DNA of 64,000 nucleotides, taken from contig NZ_SJRX01000006.1 of assembly GCF_004352845.1 (NCBI RefSeq), positions 1 to 64,000 on the forward strand, read 5' to 3'. The notes beneath the pieces are model-generated. The model made no database searches. It worked only from the letters and a program-made list of their open reading frames with translations, and was not told the DNA's origin. Position numbers and translations under genes: made by a program. This DNA comes from Luteimonas terricola. GTDB taxonomy: Bacteria; Pseudomonadota; Gammaproteobacteria; Xanthomonadales; Xanthomonadaceae. Shown piece after piece: positions 9,529 through 17,669 of the stretch (the stretch's first letter is position 1; the number at the start of each line of letters is the position of its first letter).

Positions 9529-10575
9529 ATGGATTCCCTGACCCAGATCGTTCTCGGCGGCGCGGTCGCCGCTGCCATCGCGCCGGCGCGCCATCGCCGC
9601 GCGGCACTGCTCGCCGGTGCCGCGCTCGGCACGCTGCCCGACCTCGATTCGCTGCCCATCCTCCTGCTCACCGACGATCCGGTGGCGCTGATGACCCTGC
9701 TCCGCGGCGCCAGCCATTCGCTGTTCGTGCTGCCGCTGCTCGGGTGGCTGCTATGGGCCTTCTTCCGCCGGCGGGGCGGCCGCGTGGCGCAATCGCCAAA
9801 GCGCTGGTTCTGGGCGATCCAGGCGGCGCTGCTGACGCACCCGGTACTCGATGCTTTCACCGTCTACGGCACCCAGCTGCTCTGGCCGCTGCCGCTGCGG
9901 CCGGTGATGTGGTCGAGCGTGTTCATCATCGATCCGCTGTACACGGTCTGGCTGCTGCTGGCCTGCGTCGCCGCGTTCTTCCTGCGCGAGCGCGTGGCCG
10001 CGCAGCGCGCGCTGGCGGCGGGCCTGGTGCTGAGCACCGCCTACCTCGGCTGGTCGCTGGCCGCCAAGGCCATGGTCGAGCGCGAAGCCGATCGTGCGCT
10101 GGCTGCGATCGGGCTGGCCGACGCGCCGCGGTTCTCGGTGCCCACGCCGTTCAACACCCTGCTGTGGCGGGTGGTGGCGATGACGCCGGATGGCTACGTC
10201 GAAGGCTTCCGCTCGCTGGTGGCCGACGAGGGGGCGATGCGGTTCCAGCCCCATGCCTCCGACGTCGCGGCCCTGGCCGAGGCCGCCGACATTCCCGCGG
10301 TCGCGCGCCTGGCCTGGTTCAACCACGGCTTCATGCGCGCCAGCGAGGTCGACGGTGAGCTGGTGCTGACCGACTTGCGCATGGGCAGCGAGCCGGACTA
10401 CAGCTTCAATTTCGCGGTGGCCGGGCACGACGGCGGGCGCTGGCACGGGATCGCCCCGAAGCAGCTGTCTTTCTCCTGGGACGGTGCCGGTGGCCGGCTG
10501 CCGATGGTCTGGGGACGCATCTTCGATCCTCATGTCGACTTGGCCGCGGACGACTGTCTTTCCCTGTCCTGCTGA
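9529..10575 (+). CDS. YdjM/DUF457-family membrane-bound metal-dependent hydrolase
   Basis: 348-residue integral membrane protein. It has the family landmarks MDSLTQIVLGGAV at the start, GTLPDLD, RGASHSL and HPVLDAFTVYGTQLLWPLP. The conserved His/Asp residues of these blocks are thought to bind metal. Four or more hydrophobic segments lie in the first ~190 residues, followed by a soluble C-terminal domain of ~150 residues. The cellular role of the family is poorly known; members are often induced by DNA damage in enterics. It lies 75 nt after the LpxH-like gene on the same strand. Confidence 0.78.
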   Translation: MDSLTQIVLGGAVAAAIAPARHRRAALLAGAALGTLPDLDSLPILLLTDDPVALMTLLRGASHSLFVLPLLGWLLWAFFRRRGGRVAQSPKRWFWAIQAALLTHPVLDAFTVYGTQLLWPLPLRPVMWSSVFIIDPLYTVWLLLACVAAFFLRERVAAQRALAAGLVLSTAYLGWSLAAKAMVEREADRALAAIGLADAPRFSVPTPFNTLLWRVVAMTPDGYVEGFRSLVADEGAMRFQPHASDVAALAEAADIPAVARLAWFNHGFMRASEVDGELVLTDLRMGSEPDYSFNFAVAGHDGGRWHGIAPKQLSFSWDGAGGRLPMVWGRIFDPHVDLAADDCLSLSC

Positions 10576-10657
10576 ATCCGGCGCGCCGGCAGGGGCGGGG
10601 GCGTTCCCGGCGCGGCATTCGTTCTATTTATGGAAATATCAGTGATTCTGACGTCGA

Positions 10658-10685
10658 TTGCGCTCACGATTGGTTCCAATACCAT
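10658..10685 (+). promoter_or_regulatory. Candidate promoter for the nitroreductase gene
   Basis: TTGCGC (10658-10663) and TACCAT (10680-10685) are separated by 16 bp, about 40 nt upstream of the ATG, inside the only AT-rich patch of this gap. This is a consensus judgement by eye. Confidence 0.4.
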
Positions 10686-10723
10686 TCCCTGGTCCCTTGA
10701 AACCTTCCCGGAGAGCCAGTCCC

Positions 10724-11323
10724 ATGAGCAACGTCGTCATCGAATCGCTGCGCAAGCGCCGCAGCCAGTACAGCCTCGGCAGGCAGGTCAAGCAGTCGCC
10801 GGCCGAGATCGAGGCCCTGATCAAGGACGTGATCCGCTGGAGCCCGTCCTCGTTCAACTCGCAGTCCTCGCGCGCGCTGATCCTGTTCGGCGCGGAGAGC
10901 GAGAAGTTCTGGGCGCTGACCCGCGAAGCGCTGCGCCCGCTGGTGCCGGCCGAGGCGTTCGGCGCGACCGAGGGCAAGCTGGCCTCGTTCGCCGCCGGTG
11001 TCGGCACGGTGCTGTTCTTCGAGGACCAGGCGGTGGTGAAGGGGCTGCAGGAGCAGTTCGCGCTGTATGCCGACAACTTCCCGGTCTGGTCGGAGCATTC
11101 GACCGGCATCGCCCAGGTGGCGACCTGGACGGCGCTGGCCGAGGCCGGCATCGGCGCCAGCCTGCAGCATTACAACCCGGTCGTGGACGAGGCCGTGGCC
11201 CGGGAATGGAATATTCCGGAAAGCTGGAAGCTGCGCGCGCAGATGCCGTTCGGCTCCAACGAGGCCCCGTTCGGCGACAAGACCTTCATCGACGACGCGA
11301 CCCGCTTCAAGGTCTTCGGCTGA
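10724..11323 (+). CDS. Nitroreductase-family FMN oxidoreductase
   Basis: 199-residue nitroreductase-fold protein of the small single-domain branch related to yeast Frm2/Hbn1. Its signatures are RRSQYSLG at the N-terminus (phosphate binding of FMN), RWSPSSFNSQSSR, and a C-terminal EAGIGASLQHYNP followed by MPFGSNEAPFGDK. These enzymes use NAD(P)H and FMN to reduce nitro compounds or quinones; the natural substrate is unknown. I start at the ATG (10724) with a GGAGAG ribosome site at the right distance. The frame is open upstream to 10658 but overlaps the promoter. Confidence 0.85.
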   Translation: MSNVVIESLRKRRSQYSLGRQVKQSPAEIEALIKDVIRWSPSSFNSQSSRALILFGAESEKFWALTREALRPLVPAEAFGATEGKLASFAAGVGTVLFFEDQAVVKGLQEQFALYADNFPVWSEHSTGIAQVATWTALAEAGIGASLQHYNPVVDEAVAREWNIPESWKLRAQMPFGSNEAPFGDKTFIDDATRFKVFG

Positions 11324-11362
11324 CCCTGCGCGCCGCGACGGCAGGCCGAAGGTGCCTGTCGC

Positions 11363-12355
11363 TCAGGCGGCGACCGGCTGCAGTTCGCCCGCCGCCAGCG
11401 CGTCGAAGTAGTCGCGGGTCAGGCACAGCTGCGCGCGGGCGCTGCCGGCGGCGTTGACCACCGCGCGGAAGGCGGCATTCTCCGGCCGGTCCTTCGCGTA
11501 CCAGCCCAGGTGCTTGCGCGCGATGCGCACGCCGGACTGCTCGCCGTAGAAGTCGTGCAGCGCCTCGAGATGTCCGAGCAGGATGTCGCGGACCTCGCGC
11601 AGCGACGGCGGCGGCAGGCGCTCGCCGGTGGCGAGGAAGTGCGCGACCTCGCGGAAGATCCACGGCCGGCCCTGCGCCGCACGTCCGACCATCACCGCGT
11701 CGGCGCCGGTGTGGCGCAGCACGGCGGCGGCCTTGTCGGGCGAGTCGATGTCGCCATTGGCGATCACCGGGATGCGCAGCCGCGACTTCACCTCGGCGAT
11801 CGTGTCGTACTCCGCGATGCCGGTGTAGTGCTGGTCGCGCGTGCGGCCGTGTACGGCCAGCGCGGCGATGCCGCAATCCTCGGCGATGCGCGCGATGGCG
11901 ACCGCGTTGCGCTGGTCCGCGGCCCAGCCGGTGCGGATCTTCAGCGTCACCGGCACGTCCACCGCCTCGACCACTGCCGACAGGATGCGTGCGACCAGCG
12001 CTTCGTCGCGCATCAGCGCCGAGCCGGCCCAGGCATTGCAGACCTTCTTCGCCGGGCAGCCCATGTTGATGTCGATGATGCGCGCGCCCTGGTCGACGTT
12101 GTGGCGCGCGGCATCGGCCAGCTGTGCGGGCTCGGTGCCGGCGATCTGCACGCCGACCGGATCGGGCTCGCCGGCGTGGTCCATGCGTCGCAGCGACTTC
12201 TCCGTGCTCCAGAAGCGGCGGTCGGAGATGGTCATCTCGGACATCGCCAGGCCCGCGCCCAGCTGCTTGCACAGCAGCCGGAACGGCTTGTCGGTGACCC
12301 CGGCCATGGGCGCGAGGACCACGTTCGGGGCGATGGCGTGGGGGCCGATGCGCAT
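11363..12355 (-). CDS. dusB: tRNA-dihydrouridine synthase B
   Basis: FMN-dependent enzyme that reduces specific uridines in the tRNA D-loop to dihydrouridine. The 330-residue TIM-barrel protein starts at MRIGPHAIAPNVVLAPMAGVTD and carries the family signature DINMGCPAKKV with the catalytic cysteine. It also has KIRTGW, VHGRTRDQHYTG, VIANGDI and MVGRAAQGRPW. The C-terminal helical domain includes RKHLGWY. Many bacteria pair dusB with fis; no fis is seen here. It follows rbsK on the same strand after a 91-nt gap that holds nothing recognisable. Confidence 0.95.
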   Translation of the reverse strand: MRIGPHAIAPNVVLAPMAGVTDKPFRLLCKQLGAGLAMSEMTISDRRFWSTEKSLRRMDHAGEPDPVGVQIAGTEPAQLADAARHNVDQGARIIDINMGCPAKKVCNAWAGSALMRDEALVARILSAVVEAVDVPVTLKIRTGWAADQRNAVAIARIAEDCGIAALAVHGRTRDQHYTGIAEYDTIAEVKSRLRIPVIANGDIDSPDKAAAVLRHTGADAVMVGRAAQGRPWIFREVAHFLATGERLPPPSLREVRDILLGHLEALHDFYGEQSGVRIARKHLGWYAKDRPENAAFRAVVNAAGSARAQLCLTRDYFDALAAGELQPVAA

Positions 12356-12446
12356 GGCGGGATTGTCGCCGATCGCTGCCGAGGGCGTCGATCCGGCCAG
12401 AGGCCCGGTTTCAACCGGCCACGCGCTGCGAGGCGACGCGGCGCGA

Positions 12447-13415
12447 TCAGGCGCCGGGATAGCGCGCGGCGACTTCGTCTGCGTTCGGCATCGATGCGGC
12501 CGCGCCTTCACGCTCGGTCGACAGCGCGGCATAGCGGGTGGCGAAGGTCGCGTGGCCGGAGAAGGGCTGCGCAGGCGACAGTGCAAGCGATGCCGCCAGC
12601 GCGCCGTTGAAGGCATCGCCGGCACCGGTGCTGTCGACGGTTCGCGCCTCGGCGGCGGGGCAGCGGTAATGGGCGCTTCCATCGCCGCGGAGGCTGTCCT
12701 CGCGATGCGAGACGAAGCAGCCTGCCGCGCCCAGCGTCAGCACCAGGGTCCCGCGCGGGAGCAGGGTGCGGCACAGGCGGTGCAGGCGCTCGCCGTCCAT
12801 GGTGGCGAGCGCATCGGCATCGACGCTGTCGCCACAGTGGCGCGCCAGCAGGCTGGCGAACTCGGTCTCGTTGGGCGTCAGCACTTCGGCCACGGCCAGC
12901 AGTTCGCGGCTGCAGGCGGCATTGGCCGGCGCCGGGTTGAGCACGGTGTGCGCGCCGTTCGCGCGGGCCAGCCGCAGCGCCTCGACGATGGCCTCCACCG
13001 GCGACTCGAGCTGCGCCAGGACGACGTCGGCGGCGGCGATGGCCTTTCCTTGCGCGGCCACGAAATCCTGCGACAGCGCGGCGTTGGCGCCGGGTCCGAT
13101 GACGATGCTGTTGCCGCCGCGGGCGTCGACGAAGATGCCCGCGGTGCCGGTGGCGACGTCGGCATCCTGGGCGCGCAGGTCGATGCCGTGCGCAGCCGCC
13201 AGCCGCCGCGCCAGCCGCGCACCCTCATCGTCGCCCAGGGCACAGATGAAGGTGGTTGTGGCGCCGGCCGAGGCCGCGGCCACGGCCTGGTTGAAGCCCT
13301 TGCCGCCCGGGCCGGTGGCGTAGCTGCCGGCCAGCGTCTCGCCCGGCCGAGGCAGGTTCCCGCAGTGCCAGACGTGGTCGACGTTGAACGAACCGGCGAC
13401 GACGACGCGCGACAC
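12447..13415 (-). CDS. rbsK: Ribokinase (PfkB family)
   Basis: Phosphorylates ribose to ribose-5-phosphate with ATP. The 322-residue protein has the PfkB signature 1 GPGGKGFNQAVAAA near residue 38 and signature 2 DSTGAGDAFNGALA near residue 255, whose Asp is the catalytic base. VLNPAPA and LTPNETE are typical of ribokinase rather than fructokinase. The start is a GTG, 10 nt after the nucleoside transporter stop, so the two genes form one unit. Together they suggest uptake of nucleosides and use of the released ribose. Nucleoside kinase activity is a possible alternative. Confidence 0.88.
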   Translation of the reverse strand: MSRVVVAGSFNVDHVWHCGNLPRPGETLAGSYATGPGGKGFNQAVAAASAGATTTFICALGDDEGARLARRLAAAHGIDLRAQDADVATGTAGIFVDARGGNSIVIGPGANAALSQDFVAAQGKAIAAADVVLAQLESPVEAIVEALRLARANGAHTVLNPAPANAACSRELLAVAEVLTPNETEFASLLARHCGDSVDADALATMDGERLHRLCRTLLPRGTLVLTLGAAGCFVSHREDSLRGDGSAHYRCPAAEARTVDSTGAGDAFNGALAASLALSPAQPFSGHATFATRYAALSTEREGAAASMPNADEVAARYPGA

Positions 13416-13425
13416 GACCCGGGCC

Positions 13426-14724
13426 TCAGGCGCCGATGTGGGTCAGGACGCCGGCGATGGTCGCGGTCATCAGCGTGGCGATGGTGCCGCCCAGCACCGC
13501 GCGCAGGCCGAAGCGCGCCAGGTCCTGGCGGCGGTCGGGGGCGAGCCCGCCGATGCCGCCGATCTGGATCGCGATCGAGCTGAAGTTGGCGAAGCCGCAC
13601 AGCGCGTAGGTCGCGATCAGCCGGCCCTCGTCACCCAGCGACACGCCTTCCACGCGCCCGTTGACGATGTCGGCCAGCTGCAGGTAGGCGACGAACTCGT
13701 TGATCACCACCTTCTGCCCGATCAGCGAGCCGACGGTGCCGGCGTCTTCCCAGGGCACGCCGATCAGCCAGGCCACCGGCGCCAGCACGTAGCCGAAGAT
13801 CGCCGACAGGTCGGTCGGCTTGCCGATCGCCGCCGCGAGGCCGGTGACGTCGCCCAGCCAGGTCAGCGGCGCATTGATCATCGCGATCAGGGCGATGAAG
13901 GCCAGCAGCATGGCGCCGATGTTCAGCGCCAGCTTCAGGCCGTCGCCGGCGCCGGCGGCTGCGGCATCGATCAGGTTGCTGGTGGTCTTTTCGACCTCCA
14001 TCCTCACCGTGCCGCGGGTCAGCGGCTCGCCGGTCTCCGGAATCAGGATCTTGGCGACCACCAGCGTCGCCGGCGCGGCCATGATCGAGGCCGCCAACAG
14101 GTGCTTGGCGTAGTACGCCTGCTGCGCGGGATCGCCCGCGCCCAGCATGCCCACGTAGGCGGCGAGCACGCCGCCGGCGATGTGCGCCATGCCGCCGATC
14201 ATCATCGTGATCAGCTCGGACTCGGTCATGCGCGAGATGTAGGGGCGCACCGTCAGCGGCGCCTCGGTCTGGCCGATGAACACGCTGGCGCAGACGCTGG
14301 TGGTCTCGGCGCCGGACACGCGCATCACCTTGGTGATCGCCAGCGCCATCACGCGCACCACCGCCTGCATCACGCCCAGGTGGTAGAGCACCGCCATCAG
14401 CGAGGCGAAGAAGATGATCGTCGGCAGCACCTGGAAGGCGAAGATGAAGCCGTAGGTCTGCACGTCCATCAGGCTGCCGAAGATGAACTCCGAGCCCGCG
14501 TTGACGAAGCCCAGCACCTGCACGAACAGGTGCCCCAGCCAGTCGAAGACCTCGCGCCCGCCGGGCACCAGCAGCACCAGGGCCGCGAAGGCGACCTGCA
14601 GGGCGACGCCGGTCGACACCAGCTTCCAGTCGACCCGGCCACGATTGTTGGAGAACAGCCAGGTGATCCCGATGAGCACGGCCAGGCCGAACAGGCCAAA
14701 ACCGATCCGCGTCAGCAATTCCAT
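13426..14724 (-). CDS. nupC: Concentrative nucleoside transporter (NupC/CNT family)
   Basis: Inner-membrane cation-coupled nucleoside symporter of 432 residues. The product is highly hydrophobic, with the CNT landmarks FQVLPTIIFFASLMAVLYHLG, SVCASVFIGQTEAPL, a GGMAHIAGGVLAAYV re-entrant region, and GQKVVINEFVAY followed by CGFANFSSIAIQIGG. The start (MELLTRIGFG) has a GGGGAT ribosome site. It is the first gene of the pair with rbsK. Specificity (pyrimidine versus broad) cannot be read with confidence. Confidence 0.92.
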   Translation of the reverse strand: MELLTRIGFGLFGLAVLIGITWLFSNNRGRVDWKLVSTGVALQVAFAALVLLVPGGREVFDWLGHLFVQVLGFVNAGSEFIFGSLMDVQTYGFIFAFQVLPTIIFFASLMAVLYHLGVMQAVVRVMALAITKVMRVSGAETTSVCASVFIGQTEAPLTVRPYISRMTESELITMMIGGMAHIAGGVLAAYVGMLGAGDPAQQAYYAKHLLAASIMAAPATLVVAKILIPETGEPLTRGTVRMEVEKTTSNLIDAAAAGAGDGLKLALNIGAMLLAFIALIAMINAPLTWLGDVTGLAAAIGKPTDLSAIFGYVLAPVAWLIGVPWEDAGTVGSLIGQKVVINEFVAYLQLADIVNGRVEGVSLGDEGRLIATYALCGFANFSSIAIQIGGIGGLAPDRRQDLARFGLRAVLGGTIATLMTATIAGVLTHIGA

Positions 14725-14805
14725 CCGAATCCGATCCCCTGGCGGTGCCGCGGGCGCGCGGCGACGGAGCAGCGTAGTGCAGGCCCGGAAGGCGGGCAAC
14801 CTTGC

Positions 14806-15936
14806 TCAGGGGTCGCGGGCCACGATCCGGTTGCCGCCGGCGGCCTTGGCACCCTTCAGCCGGCGGTCGGCGCAGCCGAGCAGTCCCGAGGTGCTGGCGC
14901 CGTCCTGCGGCCAGGCCGCCAGGCCCGCGCTGAAGGTGAAGGCGAAGGCATCCTGGCCGCGCTCGGGCAGGAACGGGCGCTCGACCAGGGTGCGGCGCAG
15001 GCGGTCCAGGCGCTCCCAGGCGCTGCCGGCGGGGCAGTGCAGCACCATCACGAACTCCTGGCCGCCGATCCGTGCCAGGGCCTCGTTGTCGGCCAGCATC
15101 CCGCTCATGGTCGAGGCGATGTGGCGCAGCGCGCGGTCGCCGGCTTTTGGCCCGGCTTCGTCATTGACGCGCTTGAAGCGGTCGATGTCGAGCAGCACCA
15201 GCGTGAGCGAGGCCCCCGAGTTGCGCGCGGTCGCGAACACGTGCGGCATGCGTTGCAGCAGCCAGGAGCGGTTCGGCAGCCCGGTGAGGCCATCGTGTCC
15301 GGACAGCTCCACCAGCGACTGCATGCGCCGGGCCAGGACCGCGGCAGTGGCGGTGGCGAGTGCCAGCAGGAGTACCTGCGAGAGGTGCGCGCCGATCCCC
15401 AGCGCGTCGGCATCCAGAGGCTGCAGGCCGACGGGCACCGCGCCGCGCGCGTACTCCGCCGCAGCCAGCAGGGCGTACTGGGCCAGTGCGAGGCCGCCGG
15501 TGAACAGCGCCAGGCGACCGTCTGCGCGCAGGGCCGTGGACCCGATCACGACCAGGTAGAACGACCATGCGACCGCGCCGTGGAGCGTGGCCGCCGGATC
15601 GCGGGTCACCAGCACCGCCAGCACCACGGACACCAGGGTGATGTCCCAGGCGCTGGTCGCGAACGGCAGCCAGGGCCGGCGCCTGCGCGTCAGCACCAGC
15701 CACAGCAGCGCCATCGCGTTCGCCAGCACCACTGCGCCCAGGCAGACCAGGATCCGGCCCGTGCCCGCGCCCGCCGCCGCGACGAGCAGCGGCAGGGCCA
15801 GCGCGAACACCGAGAGCAGCAGGCGCACGCGCGCGACCAGGCGCTCGCCACTTCCACCGAGTTCGCGCATGACTTCGTCGGGCGCTGCCATCAGGCGCCC
15901 CAGCGTGTCGCGGATCCCGCCGTCGTTGGCGTGCAT
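14806..15936 (-). CDS. Membrane GGDEF-domain protein with degenerate GGQEF site
   Basis: 376 residues. Residues ~35-205 hold about five or six hydrophobic segments (LLLSVFALALPLLVAAAGAG, ILVCLGAVVLANAMALLWLV and others). A GGDEF domain starts near DGLTGLPNRSWLLQR and includes LDIDRFKRVND. The active-site loop reads ARIGGQEFVMVL, so the metal-binding acidic residue is Gln, and no RxxD inhibitory site precedes it. Active diguanylate cyclases normally have GG(D/E)EF. The protein may be an inactive or GTP-sensing signalling protein, but this needs an assay. It is transcribed alone, divergent from the aldo/keto reductase gene. Confidence 0.85.
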   Translation of the reverse strand: MHANDGGIRDTLGRLMAAPDEVMRELGGSGERLVARVRLLLSVFALALPLLVAAAGAGTGRILVCLGAVVLANAMALLWLVLTRRRRPWLPFATSAWDITLVSVVLAVLVTRDPAATLHGAVAWSFYLVVIGSTALRADGRLALFTGGLALAQYALLAAAEYARGAVPVGLQPLDADALGIGAHLSQVLLLALATATAAVLARRMQSLVELSGHDGLTGLPNRSWLLQRMPHVFATARNSGASLTLVLLDIDRFKRVNDEAGPKAGDRALRHIASTMSGMLADNEALARIGGQEFVMVLHCPAGSAWERLDRLRRTLVERPFLPERGQDAFAFTFSAGLAAWPQDGASTSGLLGCADRRLKGAKAAGGNRIVARDP

Positions 15937-15987
15937 CGTGCGTATCGTTCCCCTTGCCTGCGGCAGAGGATAGCGCGGCGGCGCGCG

Positions 15988-15993
15988 TACACT
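15988..15993 (+). promoter_or_regulatory. Possible -10 box for the aldo/keto reductase gene
   Basis: TACACT lies 32 nt upstream of the chosen ATG in the short divergent gap. No clear -35 was found. Confidence 0.35.
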
Positions 15994-16025
15994 GCGGCCC
16001 GGGCAAGTGAATGGAGTTGTCGACG

Positions 16026-16994
16026 ATGGAATACCGCAGGCTTGGCGCCTCGGGGCTGGCGCTCTCGGCGCTGTCGCTCGGCGCCTGGACCACGTTCGGA
16101 AGCGGCATCGCGCGCGGCGAGGCGCGCGACCTCGTGGCCGCGGCCTGGGACCACGGCATCAACTTCTTCGACAACGCCGAGAGCTACGCCCAGGGCGACG
16201 CCGAACGGGTGATGGGCGATGTGATCGTCGACCTGCGGCTGCCGCGCGACGGCTTCGCAGTGTCGAGCAAGGTGATGTTCGGCTCCGCCGCGGATCCGCT
16301 GCCGATGCAGAAGGGCCTGTCGCGCAAGCACGTGCACGACGCCTGCCATGCGGCGCTGAAGCGGCTGCGCGTGGACTACCTCGACCTCTTCTTCTGCCAC
16401 CGCCCCGACCCGGACGTTCCGGTGCTGGAAACGGTGGCCGCGATGGACGCGCTGGTGCGCCAGGGCAAGGTGATGTACTGGGGCACGTCGGAGTGGCCGG
16501 CTGCGCTGGTACGCGAGGCGCATGCGGCGGCGCGCGCCCACCACCTGCAGCCGCCGACGATGGAGCAGCCGCAGTACAACCTGCTGCACCGTCGGCGCGT
16601 GGAGCTCGAGTACGCACCGCTGTACGCCGAGCTGGGCATGGGCACCACGGTGTGGTCGCCGCTGGCCTCGGGCCTGCTGACCGGCAAGTACAACGACGGC
16701 GTTCCCGAGGGTTCGCGGGCCGCGCGCGAGGACTGGCTGCGGGAGCGGCTGGCCGGCGACGAGGGCCACGAGCAGCTTGCGCGGGCGCGAAGCTTCACCG
16801 CGCTGGCCGGGGAACTCGGCGTGCGCCCGGCCGCGCTGGCCATCGCCTGGTGCCTGCGCAACCCGCACGTCTCGACCGTGATCCTGGGTGCGAGCCGCGT
16901 GCCGCAGCTGATCGAGAACCTGGAGGCGCTGGTCCTGGGCGGGCAGGTGGAAGAAACCACCTGGCGCCGCGTTGAGGGCGCCACGGCGGCCTGA
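16026..16994 (+). CDS. Aldo/keto reductase (Kv-beta-like subfamily)
   Basis: 322-residue NADPH-dependent TIM-barrel oxidoreductase. It shows the AKR signatures GINFFDNAESYAQGDAE (catalytic Asp and Tyr), VSSKVM (Lys) and LDLFFCHRPDPDVP (His). It also has WGTSEWP, WSPLASGLLTGKY and the C-terminal cofactor motif TVILGASRVPQLIENL. This wording matches the potassium-channel beta-subunit-like branch (YghZ-like) of general aldehyde reductases. The ATG at 16026 has GGAG nine bases upstream; an in-frame ATG 15 nt earlier overlaps that site. Substrate unknown. Confidence 0.88.
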   Translation: MEYRRLGASGLALSALSLGAWTTFGSGIARGEARDLVAAAWDHGINFFDNAESYAQGDAERVMGDVIVDLRLPRDGFAVSSKVMFGSAADPLPMQKGLSRKHVHDACHAALKRLRVDYLDLFFCHRPDPDVPVLETVAAMDALVRQGKVMYWGTSEWPAALVREAHAAARAHHLQPPTMEQPQYNLLHRRRVELEYAPLYAELGMGTTVWSPLASGLLTGKYNDGVPEGSRAAREDWLRERLAGDEGHEQLARARSFTALAGELGVRPAALAIAWCLRNPHVSTVILGASRVPQLIENLEALVLGGQVEETTWRRVEGATAA

Positions 16995-17006
16995 GCCAGA
17001 TTCCGG

Positions 17007-17032
17007 TTGACAGGCAAATGAGAATCATTAGC
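17007..17032 (+). promoter_or_regulatory. Fur box and -35 of the hemP promoter
   Basis: GCAAATGAGAATCATTAGC (17014-17032) matches the 19-bp Fur consensus at 15 positions. A perfect TTGACA (17007-17012) lies immediately upstream, so Fur bound here would block RNA polymerase. The gene 35 nt downstream is hemP, a known Fur target. Confidence 0.88.
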
Positions 17033-17066
17033 ATTGATGCCTCCTGCCGATGATGAGGAGCCCGCG

Positions 17067-17270
17067 ATGCTTGCCTCCCAGTCCCACCCCTCCAGCTTCG
17101 AAGCCATGGCCGACGCATCCCCGGTCGACGGGCGCCTGGACGTCACGCGTGCGGAAGAGGTGGACAGCGTCCGCCTGCTGCACGGCCAGCGCGAGGTCCT
17201 CATCCGCCACGGCAGCGAGCTCTATCGCCTCCGCCACACCCGCAACGACAAGCTGATCCTCACCAAGTAA
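17067..17270 (+). CDS. hemP: Hemin uptake protein HemP/HmuP
   Basis: 67-residue protein whose C-terminal half carries the HemP signature: SVRLLHGQREVLIRHGSELY, then RLRHTRNDKLILTK at the very end. Family members help express or use haem-uptake systems and usually precede a TonB-dependent haem receptor gene. The ATG at 17067 follows a strong GAGGAG ribosome site; upstream in-frame starts overlap the Fur box. The Fur box predicts induction by iron starvation. Its expected partner is present only as a decayed remnant immediately downstream, so the current function of hemP here is doubtful. Confidence 0.88.
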   Translation: MLASQSHPSSFEAMADASPVDGRLDVTRAEEVDSVRLLHGQREVLIRHGSELYRLRHTRNDKLILTK

Positions 17271-17271
17271 G

Positions 17272-17590
17272 CGTCGGCTGCGGGCGTCCCGCGGCGCCGC
17301 CGACGCCCCGCTGGCCGCCGCCGCGTCCGCTTCGGGCGCCGTCGAGTTCGACCGCGTCGCGGTCGCCGCCACCCGCACCGAGCGCGTGGTTGTCGACGTG
17401 CCCAATACCGTCGGCATCATCGATCGTGAGCGCATGGACGAACTGGTCGTCCGCGACCTCGAGGACCTGTTCCGCTACGAGCCGGGCATCACCGTGGGCA
17501 CCGGCTTCGGCCGCTTCGGCGTCGGCGTCGGCGTGCGCCCCGAGACCAGCGACGGACTCGAGGCCGGCCATCGCCAGCGACCGCTGAGCA
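17272..17590 (+). pseudogene. Remnant of a TonB-dependent haem/haemoglobin receptor
   Basis: An open frame starting 2 nt after the hemP stop encodes ASGAVEFDRVAVAATRTERV and then DVPNTVGIIDRERMDELVV, DLEDLFRYEPGITV. This is the start of a receptor plug domain. It then jumps directly to GVGVRPETSDGLEAG, which matches the PET(S/A)xxxEAG segment of the C-terminal barrel. The start codon and most of the signal peptide are gone, and roughly 500-600 residues of plug and barrel are missing. The frame then runs on into unrelated sequence toward qmcA. Its position behind Fur-boxed hemP fits a former haem receptor. The boundaries are approximate. Confidence 0.75.
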
Positions 17591-17669
17591 ACCCGTTGGC
17601 GGCAGCTGCGGTCACAGTCGCCGACCGGCCCGCGTCTATACTCCAGATCATTCATCGGGGAGAGTGCGG

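Noticed and set aside
13384-16212. 942-codon plus-strand open frame opposite nupC and the GGDEF gene
   Set aside because: Composition is Gln/His/Arg-rich shadow; the minus-strand genes are recognised families.
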